The notes: a model not told the origin generated them from the sequence alone. A DNA stretch of 64,000 bases from Tretioscincus oriximinensis (GCA_022410635.1 JAJVDF010000279.1:1471769-1535768); one strand, 5' to 3'; positions 1-11,559 are shown, numbered from the stretch's first letter. Numbers and translations are program-made.

Positions 1-567
1 CTCATGAGACTTTGAGTTAATTGGGTCTTGGCTCTCAGAGAATACTTGGGAACTGTAGGCAGGCTCTCAGGGAATTCTGGGGATTGTAGTCAGGCAAGCA
101 CAACAATTGCCTTATGAGGCTTGTCATATGCTGACGTTGGTAAGCAGTGTGTCACAGCAGCTGAAGTCTTAAAAATAATATGGGAATGAATGGTTAACAC
201 ATTTATAAGTAAGTAGCGAGGCAAACCCTGTCGTATGGATGTGCCCTTAATCCCCATGAGAATATGAGGCAAATTCTTTGTGAGGCAACACCCATAGTGG
301 TAGAAAAACCTTGTCTGGATGGGGCCTTGGTCTTTGCTGTGCTCTCTTTGTACGTACCACCCATGTTAATCTTGAATGAGTTTACTAAAAAGGATGCTAA
401 TGTTGTTTCATGACAACAAGAAAAGTGATTGACTAAATAGCAGAACAAGGTGAATAGAAGCAGAGGATGGTGGTTCCCTTAGTTGGTTCAAATATGAATA
501 TGTTCAGAATGACACATTCTGATAATTCAAACCATTGAAAAATTGCAATATAAAAAGCTTTACTTAC

Positions 568-645
568 TTGTTCATGTGGATTTCCATATATGTCTCCACA
601 TCGAATAACAATTTTCCTAACTGAAGGGGTGTGACTCTCAACCCA
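568..645 (-). other. Exon-like segment antisense to CCDC158, unassigned
   Basis: On the minus strand a 78-bp open segment (26 codons, starting WVESHTPSVRK) is bounded by a pyrimidine-rich acceptor ending TCTTTCAG just above 645 and a consensus donor GTAAGTAAAG just below 568. The same frame stays open upstream to an ATG at 690. I do not recognise the peptide. It lies in a CCDC158 intron on the opposite strand, where no gene is expected. It may be a chance splice-site pair or an alternative exon of an unannotated transcript. Confidence 0.2.
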
Positions 646-914
646 CTGAAAGAGGTATGCTATTTGATCATGGGAGAGGGTCCCTATCATTTCTCACATT
701 CTTCCACCCTACTTATTCGATAGCCTAAAGATACCCTCAGAGTTCATGATTCCTGTGTGCTGATAAAATACCTTTTTCATAATAGCTCCTATACAGTTCT
801 TACATATATAAATGGCATTATCCATGGATGAAAACTTAACTGTCCTAATATGAGACCACAGAAGTAGACCCTTAACTTTATTGAACGTCTTATCACATTT
901 AGCAGACTGAAGAG

Positions 915-1050
915 GACTCTATCTGGTAGCCCCCGGTTCAATTCCACACTCCTTCATGAAGCCAGCAAGGTGACTTTGGGCCAGCCACAGTTCTACCACT
1001 CTCAGGTCGCCTACTTAACAGGGTGTTTGTTGTGGAGAAAGCAACAAAAG
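915..1050 (+). repeat. Sauria-type SINE fragment
   Basis: This is a partial tRNA-derived SINE. A B-box-like GGTTCAATTCC near 937 is followed by the family body: GAAGCCAGC, a TGACTTTGGGCCAG block, then GGGTGTTTGTTGTGG. The 5' tRNA-like part and the 3' GGGGTATAAAAAC tail are missing or decayed. Confidence 0.65.
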
Positions 1051-1082
1051 CTATGTGGCATTATAAACGTGTTGTTTTGGTA

Positions 1083-1270
1083 CAAATGGTGCATATGTTA
1101 AGAGACGGTCTTTCAAGCGAGAGATCCATTCCCAAAGCCCTGTGTTGACTGTGGAGCGAGCTGAGCTTCAGCCAACTCAGCTCTTTGAAAGCAAAGAAAT
1201 TTGTGAGTAGATTCATGGATACCATTGGTAATCTGGTGGGGAAGAGAGAATAGAAGATGTTGTAGCTGTT
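1083..1270 (+). repeat. tRNA-headed SINE (second type)
   Basis: The segment has a decayed tRNA-like head (GTTAAGAGACGGTCTTTCAAGC), the core CCCTGTGTTGACTGTGGAG, then CAACTCAGCTCTTTGAAAGCA and AATCTGGTGGGGAAGA. The same core recurs near 16.7, 17.8, 32.3, 38.0 and 52.9 kb, so it is an interspersed family. Confidence 0.6.
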
Positions 1271-1463
1271 TGTTGTGGTTTATTGTTGTTGTTACAGTAC
1301 CCAGCTTCCATGAACCCCACCAGCCAGATATTGTCTCCTTGAGGTTCAACCTGTTNTCAAAATAATATTCAGTTTCATCCCACTCTTAACTTTTTGGACA
1401 TACTAGGATTTTAGACAACTACCCGTAAGATGGCATTTGCATTTGGTTTGTCTTCCCATACAG

Positions 1464-1517
1464 AGTCAAAGGAAACAGAGAACGTACTCGCAAAAGACCA
1501 TCGTCGGCATACAGCAG
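1464..1517 (+). CDS. CCDC158: CCDC158 coding exon (54 bp)
   Basis: This is the first CCDC158 exon I can place in the window. The acceptor is TTCCCATACAG and the donor GTGAGACC. Read with one leading and two trailing bases it gives a short basic peptide containing RTRKRPSSAYS. Its phase joins exactly to the next exon at 12074. The exon is too small to identify alone; the assignment rests on phase continuity with the exons from 13428 onward, which carry recognisable CCDC158 sequence. It is separated from the next exon by a 10.5-kb intron that contains the CR1 and DIRS insertions. Confidence 0.55.
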
Positions 1518-1744
1518 GTGAGACCCTTCAGTTACAGCACTGAAATTTCTTTCAAAAGCACTGAGATGTAATCAGAGGAACTATACACCTTTTTTGTGCG
1601 GCCGTACTGCACTTTATCACCCTTGCACAGCATAGTTTTGTGTGCTATTGTCTCAGACCTGTTAAGTTGGTAAAATTTATCCCTTGCATATCTTTTAATT
1701 TAATCTTTAATCTACTTTTAATTGTTTTATTTTAATCTGTTTTA

Positions 1745-2165
1745 CGATATTTTATGGTGTCCTGCCCTGAGACCTCTGGGTACCTAAAGCCAGGCCTTCT
1801 CATATACCAACCTGCCTGTGCCTTAAGATCTGCAGGGGAGGCCTCCTGGTTGTACCACCTCTCTCAGCAGCAAATGAAATGGGAACCCTGGGCAGGGCCT
1901 TCTCTGTGTTTCCCCCAAACTATAGAATAGCTATAGAATGAGGTATATCAGTCACCATCACTGGATTCTTTTAGAAGATCCTTGAAGATGCACCTCTTTA
2001 GCCTGGTGCTTGGTTGAAGAAATGCCATTTTCCTTCTCACCTTCAGATACTGATTTAATAGGCCAATTTTGTATTTCTGTCTTTATTGTTGGTCGCTCTG
2101 AGACCTTCTGGTAGAAAGTGGGATGTAAGTATAGATAAATATAAATGCAAGTAAATAAATGAATT
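1745..2165 (+). repeat. L2-type LINE 3' end
   Basis: This is a plus-strand L2-like tail: CTTAAGATCTGCAGGGGAGGCC, a CCTTGAAGATGCACCTCTTTAGCC block, and a terminal CTGAGACCTTCTGGTAGAAAGTGGGATGTAAGTATA followed by AAATAAATG repeats. The reverse-complement blocks recur in the RT-bearing L2 at 58.8-60.2 kb. Confidence 0.7.
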
Positions 2166-2686
2166 TTAAAAATAAATAACATGACAGCATGTGGCTGAAA
2201 CTGAGCTATGAAAGTTGTTTGTGACACACCAAGCCCATCTGCCTTCCTTTGCCTTTTCTTTGCCCGAGCTGTTTGTACTTCCATGACACTTATATATTGA
2301 TTTCACTCTTGTCTCTCCTCCCCACCTCTTCTTTTGCTTTCAATCTTTATTGAAAGATTTTCCTATTGAATCCTTTCTTTGCAGTGTGTGGCCAGGAGTT
2401 TCAGCTTCACTCGCTGGCCTTCCAATTGGCAGCCCGTTTATTTCCTTTAGCACTGATTGATTTGATCTTCTTTCAGTCCAAAGAGAGCTCATAAGTCTTT
2501 CCCAGCATCCCATAGTTTAAAAGCATCGATGTTTCATTGTTCAGCCTTTCTTATGATTCAATTCCAACAGCCACACATTACTGTTGGGAAACCATAACTA
2601 TGTGGACAAATATCAGCATCGTGATGCCTCTGCTTTATAATGTGCTGTTTATGTATGTCATAACTGTCCTCTCAAAAAGTAATCAA

Positions 2687-5400
2687 ACATAAGAACATAA
2701 GAAGAGCCATACTGGATCAGGCCACAGCCCATCAAGACCAGCATTCTGTGTCATACAGAGGCCCACCAGATGCACCTGTGCAGTCTGAACAGAGGAACGC
2801 AAAATATGCTCCTGTTTATGACTCCCTGCAAATGGTATTTCAGAAGTCCTGCCTGTTGCTCCATCCCGGAGGCAACATCCAGACATCCATTCTAGTATCC
2901 ATTTATACCCTTGGTGTCCATAAACCTGTCTAGTCCTGTCTTGAAACTATCCAAGCTGTTTGCTACCACTACCTCTTCAGGAAGTAAATTCCACAGGCCG
3001 ATGATCCTCTGGGTGAAAAAATACTTTCCTTTGTCTGATCTCACTTTTCTACCCATCAGTTTTAAGGAATCCCCTCTAGTCCTAGTGCTGTGTGATAAAG
3101 AAAACATTTTTCTCTATTCACCCTGTCGATCCCATGCATGATTTTGTACACTTCAATCAGATCACCCCTCAAACGTCTCCTTTCAAGGCTGAAGAGGCCC
3201 AGACGTTGCAGCCTTGCTTCGTAAGGGAGGTGCTCCAGACCCTTGATCATTTTTGTTGCCCTTTTCTGCACCTTCTCCAGTTCCAAAATATCCCTCTTGA
3301 GATGTGGTGATCAGAATTGAACACAGTATTCCAAATGTGGCCTCACCACAGATTTATAAAGAGGCAAAACAACATTTGCTGACTTGTTTTCGATTCCTTT
3401 CCTAATTATCCCCAACATGGAATTTGCCTTTTTTGCNGCTGCTGCACACTGGGTTGACATTTTCATTGAATTGTCCACCAACACCCCAAGATCCTTTTCT
3501 TGCTCGGTCACAGAAAGCTTGGTTCCCATCAGGTGGTAGGAGTATTTTGGGTTCTTTGCCCCAATATGCATGACCTTGCACTTGCTTAAGTTGAAGAGCA
3601 TTTGCCGCTTTGATGCCCACTCACCCAATTTCAATAAATCACTCTGGAGTGCCTTACAATCATTTTCAGTTTTCACTACCCTGAACAGTTTAGTGTCGTC
3701 AGCAAACTTGGCTACTTCACTATTAACCTCGGCATCCAGATCATTTATAAATATATTGAAAAGCAAGGGTCCCAGTACAGATCCCTGGGGTACCCCACTT
3801 CTTACCTCTTTCCACTCAGAGAACTGTCCATTTAACACTACCCTCTGTTTTCTATCTTTCAGCCAGTTTCCAATCCAGGACAAAGTCTGTCCTCTTATAC
3901 CATGAGTATGGAGTTTTTTTAGAAGCCTTTGATGAGGGACTTTATCAAAAGCCTTCTGAAAATCTAGATGGACAATATCAACTGGATCCCCTTTATCTTA
4001 TTTGTTAATACTCTCAAAGAATTCTAGCAAGTTGGCAAGGATGATTTACCTTTACTGAAGCCATGCTGAGTTTCATTCAGCAATGCGTGCTTCTCCATTT
4101 GTTTAGTAATTTTGTCCTAAATTATGGTTTCCAACACTTTACCTGAATTGATGTTAAACTGATGGGTCTATAATTTCCGGGATCACCCTGGGATCCTTTT
4201 TTGAAGATTGGTGTTACATTAGCTACCTTCCAATCTACTGGTAATATGCCTGATCTTAAGGAAAGATTAAATATTTTGGTTAGAAGTTCAGCAATTTCGC
4301 ATTTGAGTTCTTTAAGAATTATTGTGTGAATGCCGTCTGGCCCTGGGGATTTATAAATGTTCAGCTTATTTAGGCTAGCAAGGACCTCCTCCCTTGTTAT
4401 CTCTATCCAGTTTAATTCCTCTGGTGTTCTTTCTGAGAAAACTNAATCTGTTGTGGGTAAATTCCCTCTGTCTTCTTCAGTGAAAACTGAAGCAAAAAAT
4501 TCATTTAGCCTCTCTGAAATCTCCACATCCTCCTTGATTATGCCCTTTTGTCCATTGCTGCCAAGTGGTCCGACTGCTTTCCTGGAAGGATTCTTATTTC
4601 TGATATATTTGAAAAAGTCCTTATTATTTCTTTTAATATTCTTTGCAATGTGCTCCTCGAAGTTTTTCTTCGCATCCCTGACTACCACCTTGCATTTGGT
4701 TTGCCACAGTTTGTGCTCCCTTCTGTTCTCCTCACTAGGATAAGCCTTCCACTTTTTAAATGAGTTTCTCTTCATTCTAATTACTTCCTTTACTGCAGTG
4801 GTAGGCCATACGGGTGTCTTCTTGGACTTGGCAGAACCCTTTCTTCTCTTGGAAATGCATTTTATTTGAGCTTCCAATATTGTATTTACAAACAATTTCC
4901 ATGCTTTTTGAAGGGACTGGACTTTTCTCACTTTCCCTTTTATTTTATTATTTACCATTTTGCTCATTTTGGGAAAATTTCCTCTGTGAAAGTTGAAAGT
5001 TTCAGTGTTAGAACTGCGTGACAATTTTCTGTCCATATTCAGGTTGGAAGTTGTCGTATTGTGGTCACTGTTTCCTATGGCATCAGTTAAAGTCACATTT
5101 TGTATCAGGTCCTGTTCATTACTTAGGACTAAATCCAGGATTCCCTTTCCCCTGGTTGGTTCTAAAACCACCTGCTCTAGGAAACAATCAGTTAGCATGT
5201 CTAAGAATTTTATTTCTTTTTCATGAGTTGAACAAGAGTTTTCCCAATCAATGTGTGGATAGTTGAAGTCTCCTATTATTACTACTCTTCCCTTTTTGGA
5301 AGCTTCAATGACCTCATGTTCCAAATGAGTATCGCTTTCAGGTGTTTGTTTAAGAGGCCGGTAGCTTGGGGAACCTGTAATTTTACCAGTTCCCAAGAGT
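2687..5400 (-). mobile_element. CR1 LINE, 5'-truncated, with endonuclease and RT remnants
   Basis: This is a minus-strand CR1 retrotransposon. The 3' end is the repeated ACATAAGAACATAAGAAGAGCC tail at about 2687. The body runs to about 5400, where it starts inside the endonuclease domain, so ORF1 and the EN amino-terminus are missing, as in typical 5'-truncated reverse-transcription products. Near-identical tails recur at 18.24, 34.16 and 34.61 kb. The element sits in the large CCDC158 intron, antisense to it. Confidence 0.9.
3062..5396 (-). pseudogene. CR1 ORF2 remnant (EN C-terminus + reverse transcriptase)
   Basis: The reading is in pieces. The part from 5396 to about 4122 carries the end of an AP-like endonuclease (GDFNYPHIDW and SDHN motifs) and the start of the RT (YKSPGPDGI, PIFKKGSQGDPGNYRPISL). 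The part from 3883 to 3311 carries RT palm motifs (SGVPQGSVLGPLLFNIFIND and FADDTKLF, so the catalytic Asp pair is intact) and the thumb. Further fragments continue to 2892. Frame breaks lie around 3884-4122 and 3290. Ns sit at 3437 and 4444. Function is lost by truncation and frameshift rather than by active-site change. Confidence 0.88.
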
Positions 5401-5614
5401 GGGGAATACTAAGTCAAAGGTTCTATTCCCATCGAAGCTTGTAGCCCAGAATATAAGAATATAAGCTGTTGCGCCCTGTCCCCATTTACTCCATTCCATT
5501 TGCGGCAGCAGCCTACCTGTGTGGAGCACATGGCTGCCACGCCAACATCCAGGACACTGGCGTAGTGCTGATGTGAATCGCTTGTACTGGCTTCTCTTAT
5601 TGGTGATTGACCAG

Positions 5615-5746
5615 ACTGACCAGATGACCCCTTTTTTTGGTGGGTGGAAACCCGTTTTTGGGGTGCTTCCCTGTTTTTGCTGAGGAAAGTTTTTTTCAAA
5701 ATAAATTCCCCCCCCCCCAAAAAATAAGGGGTCATCTGGTCAGCCT
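5615..5746. mobile_element. Palindromic TA-type MITE, copy 1
   Basis: This is a 132-bp inverted repeat. The left end CTGACCAGATGACCCC pairs with the right end GGGGTCATCTGGTCAGCC, and inner arms also pair (AAACCCGTTTTTGGGG and similar). A C-run and A-run lie in the centre. A TA follows the right end. The same family occurs at 22934, 29355 and, one-ended, 53298. It adjoins the DIRS insertion. Confidence 0.7.
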
Positions 5747-5762
5747 ATGAGGGGGGGCTGTC

Positions 5763-5880
5763 CCCTGGATCTAGGAGGTAAGTGATGCCCTAACTATGGG
5801 TAATTCCTGATTGGCTGTCAGCAACAGAAGCTTCACCTCTAAAGACTTTATTAGCCCCCAGAGGCAGCCATATTCCCCAG
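5763..5880 (+). repeat. DIRS left inverted terminal repeat
   Basis: It begins CCCTGGATCTAGGAGGTAAG and runs through GCCCCCAGAGGCAGCCATAT. It is the near-perfect reverse complement of 11560-11690. Its first ~38 bp are copied in inverse orientation at 11079-11116. Confidence 0.85.
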
Positions 5881-6189
5881 TTCTTCTGTTGCTGTTCAGC
5901 CAGAAGCTTTTCGTGATCCCAGTCAGAATTTAGGCCTATGGCCCATGGACCCTGGTAGTGAGAATTTTATATCACTGATCACCAGAGGATCGCTGCGAAC
6001 ATCGCTGCAGCTATGCGATTTCTTTAACAAACCAACTTCCGGAAATCAGATCTCTCAATTCAGGACTTTGACGGACACCTTTTTATCAGTGGTTAGTGCA
6101 CCCATTGCCCCAAGTCCCCCTCATTCCGTGTGGTTTGAGGGCGCAGACGTGACAGCAGCCCCCCTCATTCTGCACGGTTTGAGGGCGTA

Positions 6190-7794
6190 GTGTGCGCTGA
6201 TATTAACCCCTGTCAAATGGACGTGGAAAAAAGGGACAAATTGAATATTGAGCCAAAACTCATGGCTGGCACCCGGCAAGAGGGGCTTGTGACAGAACTA
6301 TGTGATCTGGGTGCTAATGTTGAAATAAGCCAGGACAACGTAGTCCCTGATTTCACGGCCCAAATAAGAGCAGCCGTGGTGGAATATTTTGACACCAGAA
6401 GGCAGCCCTCTAACGCCACTCTGGAGCAGCTTTTCGGGCCTGAATCACCTCCGCTAAAGGAAAAAGACCAGCCCCAGCTTTTCCCACGTCGCTATTGGCA
6501 GACGTGGTGCCATCCCTGGTGGAGCTGGCTTCTCAAAGTAAGGGTGAGCAGAAGCGCGGCCCTCCCAAATGGCCTAAAAAGGCAAAGGCGGGAAAAGAGC
6601 CCGCCAAAAAACATGACGGCTCCAAAAAGTCATCATCAAAGAGGGATGTCCCCACCANGGTGGGTGTGATGTCAGATGTCAGCGCCAAGGAAAAGGCGCC
6701 GCCGTGCCACAAGTCGCATGACGCAAAGATGTCCTCACGCCGCTCTGCGTCATTACAAGATGACAAAGTCACCAAAAACCCTAAAAGCTCTAAAAAACCT
6801 GACGAGCGATGCGTAGAGCCGCGAGAGCAGCCGCGCCAGCACTGAACGATAGAGGGGCCAGTTTTGTCGGCTGCACTACCCATGGCCCCTCGGTGTTCAG
6901 CCCCCGGAGGATCCCGGGAAGGCACACCGACCATGCTGCCCGGCCCTGCAGGAGCACCGCAAAGCCAGCAAAAAGACCAAGCACCTCAGGTACCCATCCG
7001 AGGAAAGGGACTCCTCTGCCGATCCGGCCCTCCTGTTTACCTCAGGGGATGAGTCCTCCGAACCTGAGTCTGCCATTCAGAAACGGTCTTTAGAGGATTG
7101 GTTTTCTGATTCCTCAGCGGATGAGGAGGAGGAGCGGTACGAAGCAGCGTACAGCTTTTTCAAACCGGATTTTTATCTTAAACTCTTGGAAGAACTGATG
7201 GCCACGTTGAGTCTTGAACAGGCCAATCCGGTCCCTGAAAAACTGGCAAAGGAACGAGAAAACCTCATGTTGCCAGCCACCAGCAGTCCCAATTTGTCCT
7301 TTCCAGCTTCGTTCAAGGAACTTTTGCTTAAAGAGTGGCAAAACCCTGCCAAACCGGTACATCCCCCCCTCCTCCTGAGGAAACTCTTTGGCTCTGATAT
7401 GGGGGACCCTAAGCTGTGGCAGGTGCCGCTCGCGGATGCGGATGTGACTGCTCTGATCTCCCATTCAGCGGCCCACAAGAATGAAGACACCCTGCTGAGG
7501 GAACAGGATAGAAAAATGGAGAATTTCGTCAAGCGAAATTACGAAGCTCTCTCCATTTCAGCCAGATCTAACGCTATCCTGGCCCTTTTTTCCAGAGCTG
7601 CATTTAAATGGTCTGATGCTCTCCTGCAAGACCCCCTGCTGCCACCTGTCTTTGCCAAGCCAAATAAATTCATTCAGCAGGTCTTAGCTATGTCTTCTGA
7701 CATTACTCTAGACCTGATGCTGTTGGACAGCAAGGCTATGGCCTTAAACGTTGCAGCCCGGCGTGCCTTGTGGCCCAGGCGAAGGTCAACCTGA
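6190..7794 (+). pseudogene. DIRS Gag-like ORF, frameshifted
   Basis: The amino part (6190-about 6500) runs into a lysine-rich stretch in another frame (6495-6845, KKAKAGKEPAKKHDGSKKSS). This is followed by a further break and a longer C-terminal ORF to 7794. The last part contains an acidic run and the alpha-helical segment typical of DIRS Gag (PALLLRKLFG-like, then QDRKMENFVKRNYEALSIS). An N at 6658 interrupts the basic region. It would package element RNA. Assignment rests on position before RT and on general resemblance, with no catalytic motif to check. Confidence 0.6.
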
Positions 7795-7824
7795 CGTCTG
7801 CACCCTTTCTGGGGGCCATCCTCT

Positions 7825-8889
7825 TTGGAACGCCCAAACTTAAGAAGACTCTGGCAGACGCCAAGAATAATAAGAAGGCTGGATTCCAGGCCCGTACGCC
7901 AGGTAGAGATAGACGGTACCCAGCGTACAAANGGGGATTCGGCTCTTACAGACCCTTCTTCCCCTCCAATCGCCAAGTTTTTTGCCCTCAGCGCGATTCC
8001 CAGCCTAATTACAGTTTCAAGCAGCAGCCCTTTCAGCAAAGGGGTTCTGGGAAACCCTATGCGCCTAGAGGAGCAGCCAATTTTCTATCCTTCCTACGTT
8101 ATTGAGAAGGAACCCATACCTGTTGGGGGGAGGTTAACCCTTTTTGCTGATCAATGGGCCAGGTCTGGAGCTCCCCCCTGGGTTTTGCGTATTGTCTCCC
8201 AAGGTTACTCCTTGGAACTTATTGCAGTTCCTCCCACCAGGTTTATTCAGTCTCTCCCCCCCAACGCACCTCCTTCAAAAGCACGGGCCTTGTTTCAAGT
8301 CGCTGAGAAGCTCTTGCTACAAAGAGCAGTCGAGCTGGTTCCCACTGACCAGCAGGGGCAAGGTGTTTACTCCCATCTGTTTGTCGTTCACAAAAAATCG
8401 GGGGGGTTGCACCCTATTCTCAACCTCCGATATGTTAACAATTTTATTGTTAAACGCAGATTTAAAATGGAGACCCTGAACACTATTAGGACAGCCATTC
8501 CTCAGGATAGCTTCCTTTCTTCATTGGACTTGGAGGACGCTTACCTGCATGTAGCTGTCCACCCTTCTTCCAGGCACCTCCTGCATTTTGCCATTGGCTC
8601 TCTCCATCTCCAGTTCTCCGTCCTCCCTTTTGGAATGTCCTCGAGCCCGCGTGTCTTCTCGAAACTGGTGGCATTCATTATGGGCTTATTAAGGGCCCAG
8701 GACATGCTACACTTCGCCTATTTAAATGACATCCTCTTAGCTTCTCAATCCTTAAGCGCAGCAAACCTGGACATGGAGTTAGCCCTGACCTGTTTACAAA
8801 CTCATGGTTTTAGGATAAATTTTGCAAAAAGTTCCCTTATTCCTTCTCAGGTCATATCTCATTTGGGGGCTACGTTGGATACGGTCTGA
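7825..8889 (+). pseudogene. DIRS reverse transcriptase, catalytic Asp replaced
   Basis: This RT ORF shows HKKSGGLHPILNLRYVNNF, the palm motif SLDLEDAYLHVAVHP, LPFGMSSSPRVFSKL, and the catalytic box as AYLND at about 8718-8732. The usual box is Y-x-D-D, so the first Asp of the pair is Asn (codon AAT). The ORF ends at a TGA at 8887-8889, where related elements continue toward RNase H; a CGA-to-TGA CpG decay would explain it. An N lies at 7932. The family makes element cDNA in the nucleus or cytoplasm; this copy should be inactive. Confidence 0.85.
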
Positions 8890-9199
8890 GGCATCATTGC
8901 TCCTGACATACCAGAGTTCGGGAAATTGGGGTCTTGGTGTCCAGGATCAGGAACCGCAGCAAGGCAGACTTGGCTTCTTTATCCTCTCTCTTGGGGAAAA
9001 TGATTTCCTTTTTTGATTTGGTTTATTGGGCCAGGTTTAATGCTCGACCACTGCAGTGGCTGTTACTTCCATTTGCCCATCACATCATTGCCAAGCGTAA
9101 GCTTTCCATTTCCTTACCGGTGGCCCTTTCGCAACTCCTTACGCTGGTGGTTAGTCACTGTTTGGCTATCTCAGGGCTCCCCATTACTTTCCCCCCCAA

Positions 9200-9560
9200 G
9201 GGTTGTCGTAACCATGGATGCAAGCCTTTCCGGATGGGGGGCCCACTGTGAGGGCTGGATGGCCAGAGGGGTTGGACAACACGAGATCTTTTACATTCCA
9301 TCAACTGGCTAGAGCTAAAGACAGTTCTGTTAGCGCTCAAGGCCTTTTCCCCTCTGCTAGCTGGCAACCATGTGCTTGTTCGCACAGACAATACTACAGC
9401 AAAGGCGCACATTAACAAGCAGGGGGGGACTAGATCCAGAAATTTGATGGCCCTCTCTGCTGATCTGTTCGCCTGGGCCCAGCATAATTTGCTCTCTTTG
9501 TCTGCTGTTTATCTGCAGGGGGACCTGAATGTAACAGCAGATGCACGAGGTGGAGTGGAG
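9200..9560 (+). pseudogene. DIRS RNase H domain remnant
   Basis: Across two frames the acidic RNase H positions can be followed: VVTMDASLSGWGAH at about 9207, a WLELKTVLLAL-type segment near 9306, VRTDNTTAKAHINKQGG at about 9375, and a terminal LQGDLNVTADA near 9520-9545. The frame changes between the first two blocks and the third. It would degrade the RNA strand of the element's RNA-DNA hybrid. Confidence 0.7.
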
Positions 9561-9936
9561 CCTTCACCCCCTCCTATTCCAACAAATTTGCAGTGTATGG
9601 GGGACACCAATCATGGATCTTTTTGCCTCATCTCGGAACGCCCAGGTCCCTTGCTACCTATCCAGATTTTGGGAGGAGGGAACAGAGGGAGTGTACGCGC
9701 TGTCACACCCATGGCCCGAGGGTCTACTCTACGCTTTCCCACCTCTACCTATTCTTCCAAGATTTTTGGTGTGTCTCAGAACCTCTGCATCCACCATGAT
9801 TGTCATTGCTCCTTTCTGGCCCAAGAGGCCATGGTTTCCTTCTCTGGTCTCCATGTCACTGGAGCGTCCCTGGGAAATTGCCTTGTGGGACAACCAGCTG
9901 CTTGAGGGAGAGCTGGTTCATCCAAATCCAGCCTAG
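9541..9936 (+). pseudogene. DIRS conserved domain downstream of RNase H (methyltransferase-like region)
   Basis: An ORF of 131 codons contains WGTPIMDLFASSRNAQVPCY, LLYAFPPLPILPRF and APFWPKRPWFPSL. Such a DLFAS...PFPP...APxWPxRPWF block follows RNase H in DIRS elements and is often annotated as Dam-like methyltransferase. I see no certain catalytic motif, so the enzymatic label is tentative. Confidence 0.55.
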
Positions 9937-10089
9937 CTAAAACTTGTTGCCTGGAAGGCCAGAGGACATGGTACAGGAGCTTGGGGTACTTGGAGGAGGT
10001 CATCTCCACCTTGATCAGAGACAAACGTTCATCCACAGTGGCCTCCTATTCTAGAGTTTAGAAGGTATTTTGTGCTTGGGCGGATGAGC

Positions 10090-11014
10090 AGAATTTAGAT
10101 CCTTTCCAGGCAGGCCCACAGGAAGTGTTACTATTCTTACAAAGAGGCCTACAATTGCGTCTCAGATCCAGCACTCTGAGAAGGCAAGTTGCTGCAATTG
10201 CCTCTGTGCTGGACATTATCTGGGGAATGTCCCTATCATCGCATGCTCATGTCTCCAAGTTCTTGAAAGCCACCAAACTGAATGAACCAAGGGTCCAGTA
10301 CCACTTCCCCACGTGGAAGCTGAACGTAGTTCTCCATGCCTTAGCGCGACCACCATTCGAGCCCCTTCAGGACACTTCCCTAAGACTGTTATCTCTGAAA
10401 ACGGTGTTCCTGGTTGCGATTGTGTCCTCTAGAAGGGTCTCTGAGATAGCGGCCCTGTCTATTCTTCCACAATGTTTTAGAAAAACGTCAGGGGCCTTGA
10501 TACTTAAGCCAGACCCACTTTTTCTTCCAAAGGTAGCTTCCCGTTTTCATGTTCAACAAGAGGTAGTGCTGCCTACATTTTGTCCAAATCCTTCCTCTTC
10601 CAAGGAGGCTTATTGGCACTCCTTGGATGTGAAGAGGGCGGTCCTCACATATTTGAAGAGGACCAAGCCTTTCTGAAAATCAGAAGCACTCTTCGTCCTA
10701 AGTCATCTTTGTAGGGGGACCCCAGCCAAACCCAGGACTATAGCTTCCTGGTTGAAGGAGCTGATTAGGACTGCATATTCCCTTCGGGGTAAGGTACCAC
10801 CCCAGGGAATTATGGCACATTCAACTAGGTCATCCTCCGTCGCAGTGGCGTTCTATAACCGCTCTTCAGTCAAAGAAATCTGTGAGGCCGCTAGTGGTCG
10901 TCTTCTAACACCTTTGTGAGACATTACAAATTTGATTTCACCTTTTCAGAAAGGGCAAGTTATGGAAGACAAATCCTCCAGTACATTTTGGAGGAGGATG
11001 AGGCCGATGACTAA
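10090..11014 (+). pseudogene. DIRS tyrosine recombinase, broken
   Basis: The core-binding part (10125 onward) is followed by the first catalytic Arg in SSRRVSEIAAL (about 10427-10455), then an in-frame TGA at 10674-10676. The same frame continues to the H-x-x-R motif AHSTRSSS (His codon 10818). A one-base shift near 10905 moves the conserved tail, FVRHYKFDF with the nucleophilic Tyr at 10925-10927, to another frame, ending TGA at 11012. The enzyme would integrate circular element DNA. All the catalytic residues I can check are present, but the frame is not. Confidence 0.85.
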
Positions 11015-11078
11015 ATGCAATATTTGCTGTGTCTAGTCCTTTTGCCCACCCTAATGTTACTTGTTCAAGCTTGGGTAC

Positions 11079-11189
11079 GTCCCATAGTTAGGGCATCACT
11101 TACCTCCTAGATCCAGGGAAAGGAACACCCCATTACCATACTTACCTGTGGGGTAGTGTTCCTGGATCTAGGAGGTAAGTGATGCCACC
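11079..11189 (+). repeat. DIRS internal complementary region
   Basis: The first half, ending CTCCTAGATCCAGGG, is the reverse complement of the left terminus. The second half, from AAAGGAACACCCCATTACC to GGTAAGTGATGCC, is the reverse complement of the right terminus. The two halves abut exactly as the element's ends would in a closed circle. Confidence 0.85.
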
Positions 11190-11559
11190 CTCCCTTGAGG
11201 TTATAAGGTTTTGTTTCATACTTCCTTTAGTCAGGTAATCTGTTTTCTCAAAGCCAATGGGTTTAGTCAGACCTAAGTTCCTCTCTCACCACATCAGTCT
11301 GTTTTCCAATGTGGGTGTACATTAATTCATATGTATTCATTGGGTGCGTGTTCATTTGTCACAGATTTATTTCTTTCAATGTTTTACCTCCTTCACGTTT
11401 ACTGTGACCTGTGTCATAAGTTATGTCATTAACAGAGCTTCAAGTTTTTTGAATGTTGTTCACGTTAATAAAGATTAAACTATTTGGAATATTGTTCAAC
11501 TCTGCAGTTGTTTTTTATTTGCTTTCTTCTCTCACACCTACAGAAGTACTGGGAAATAT

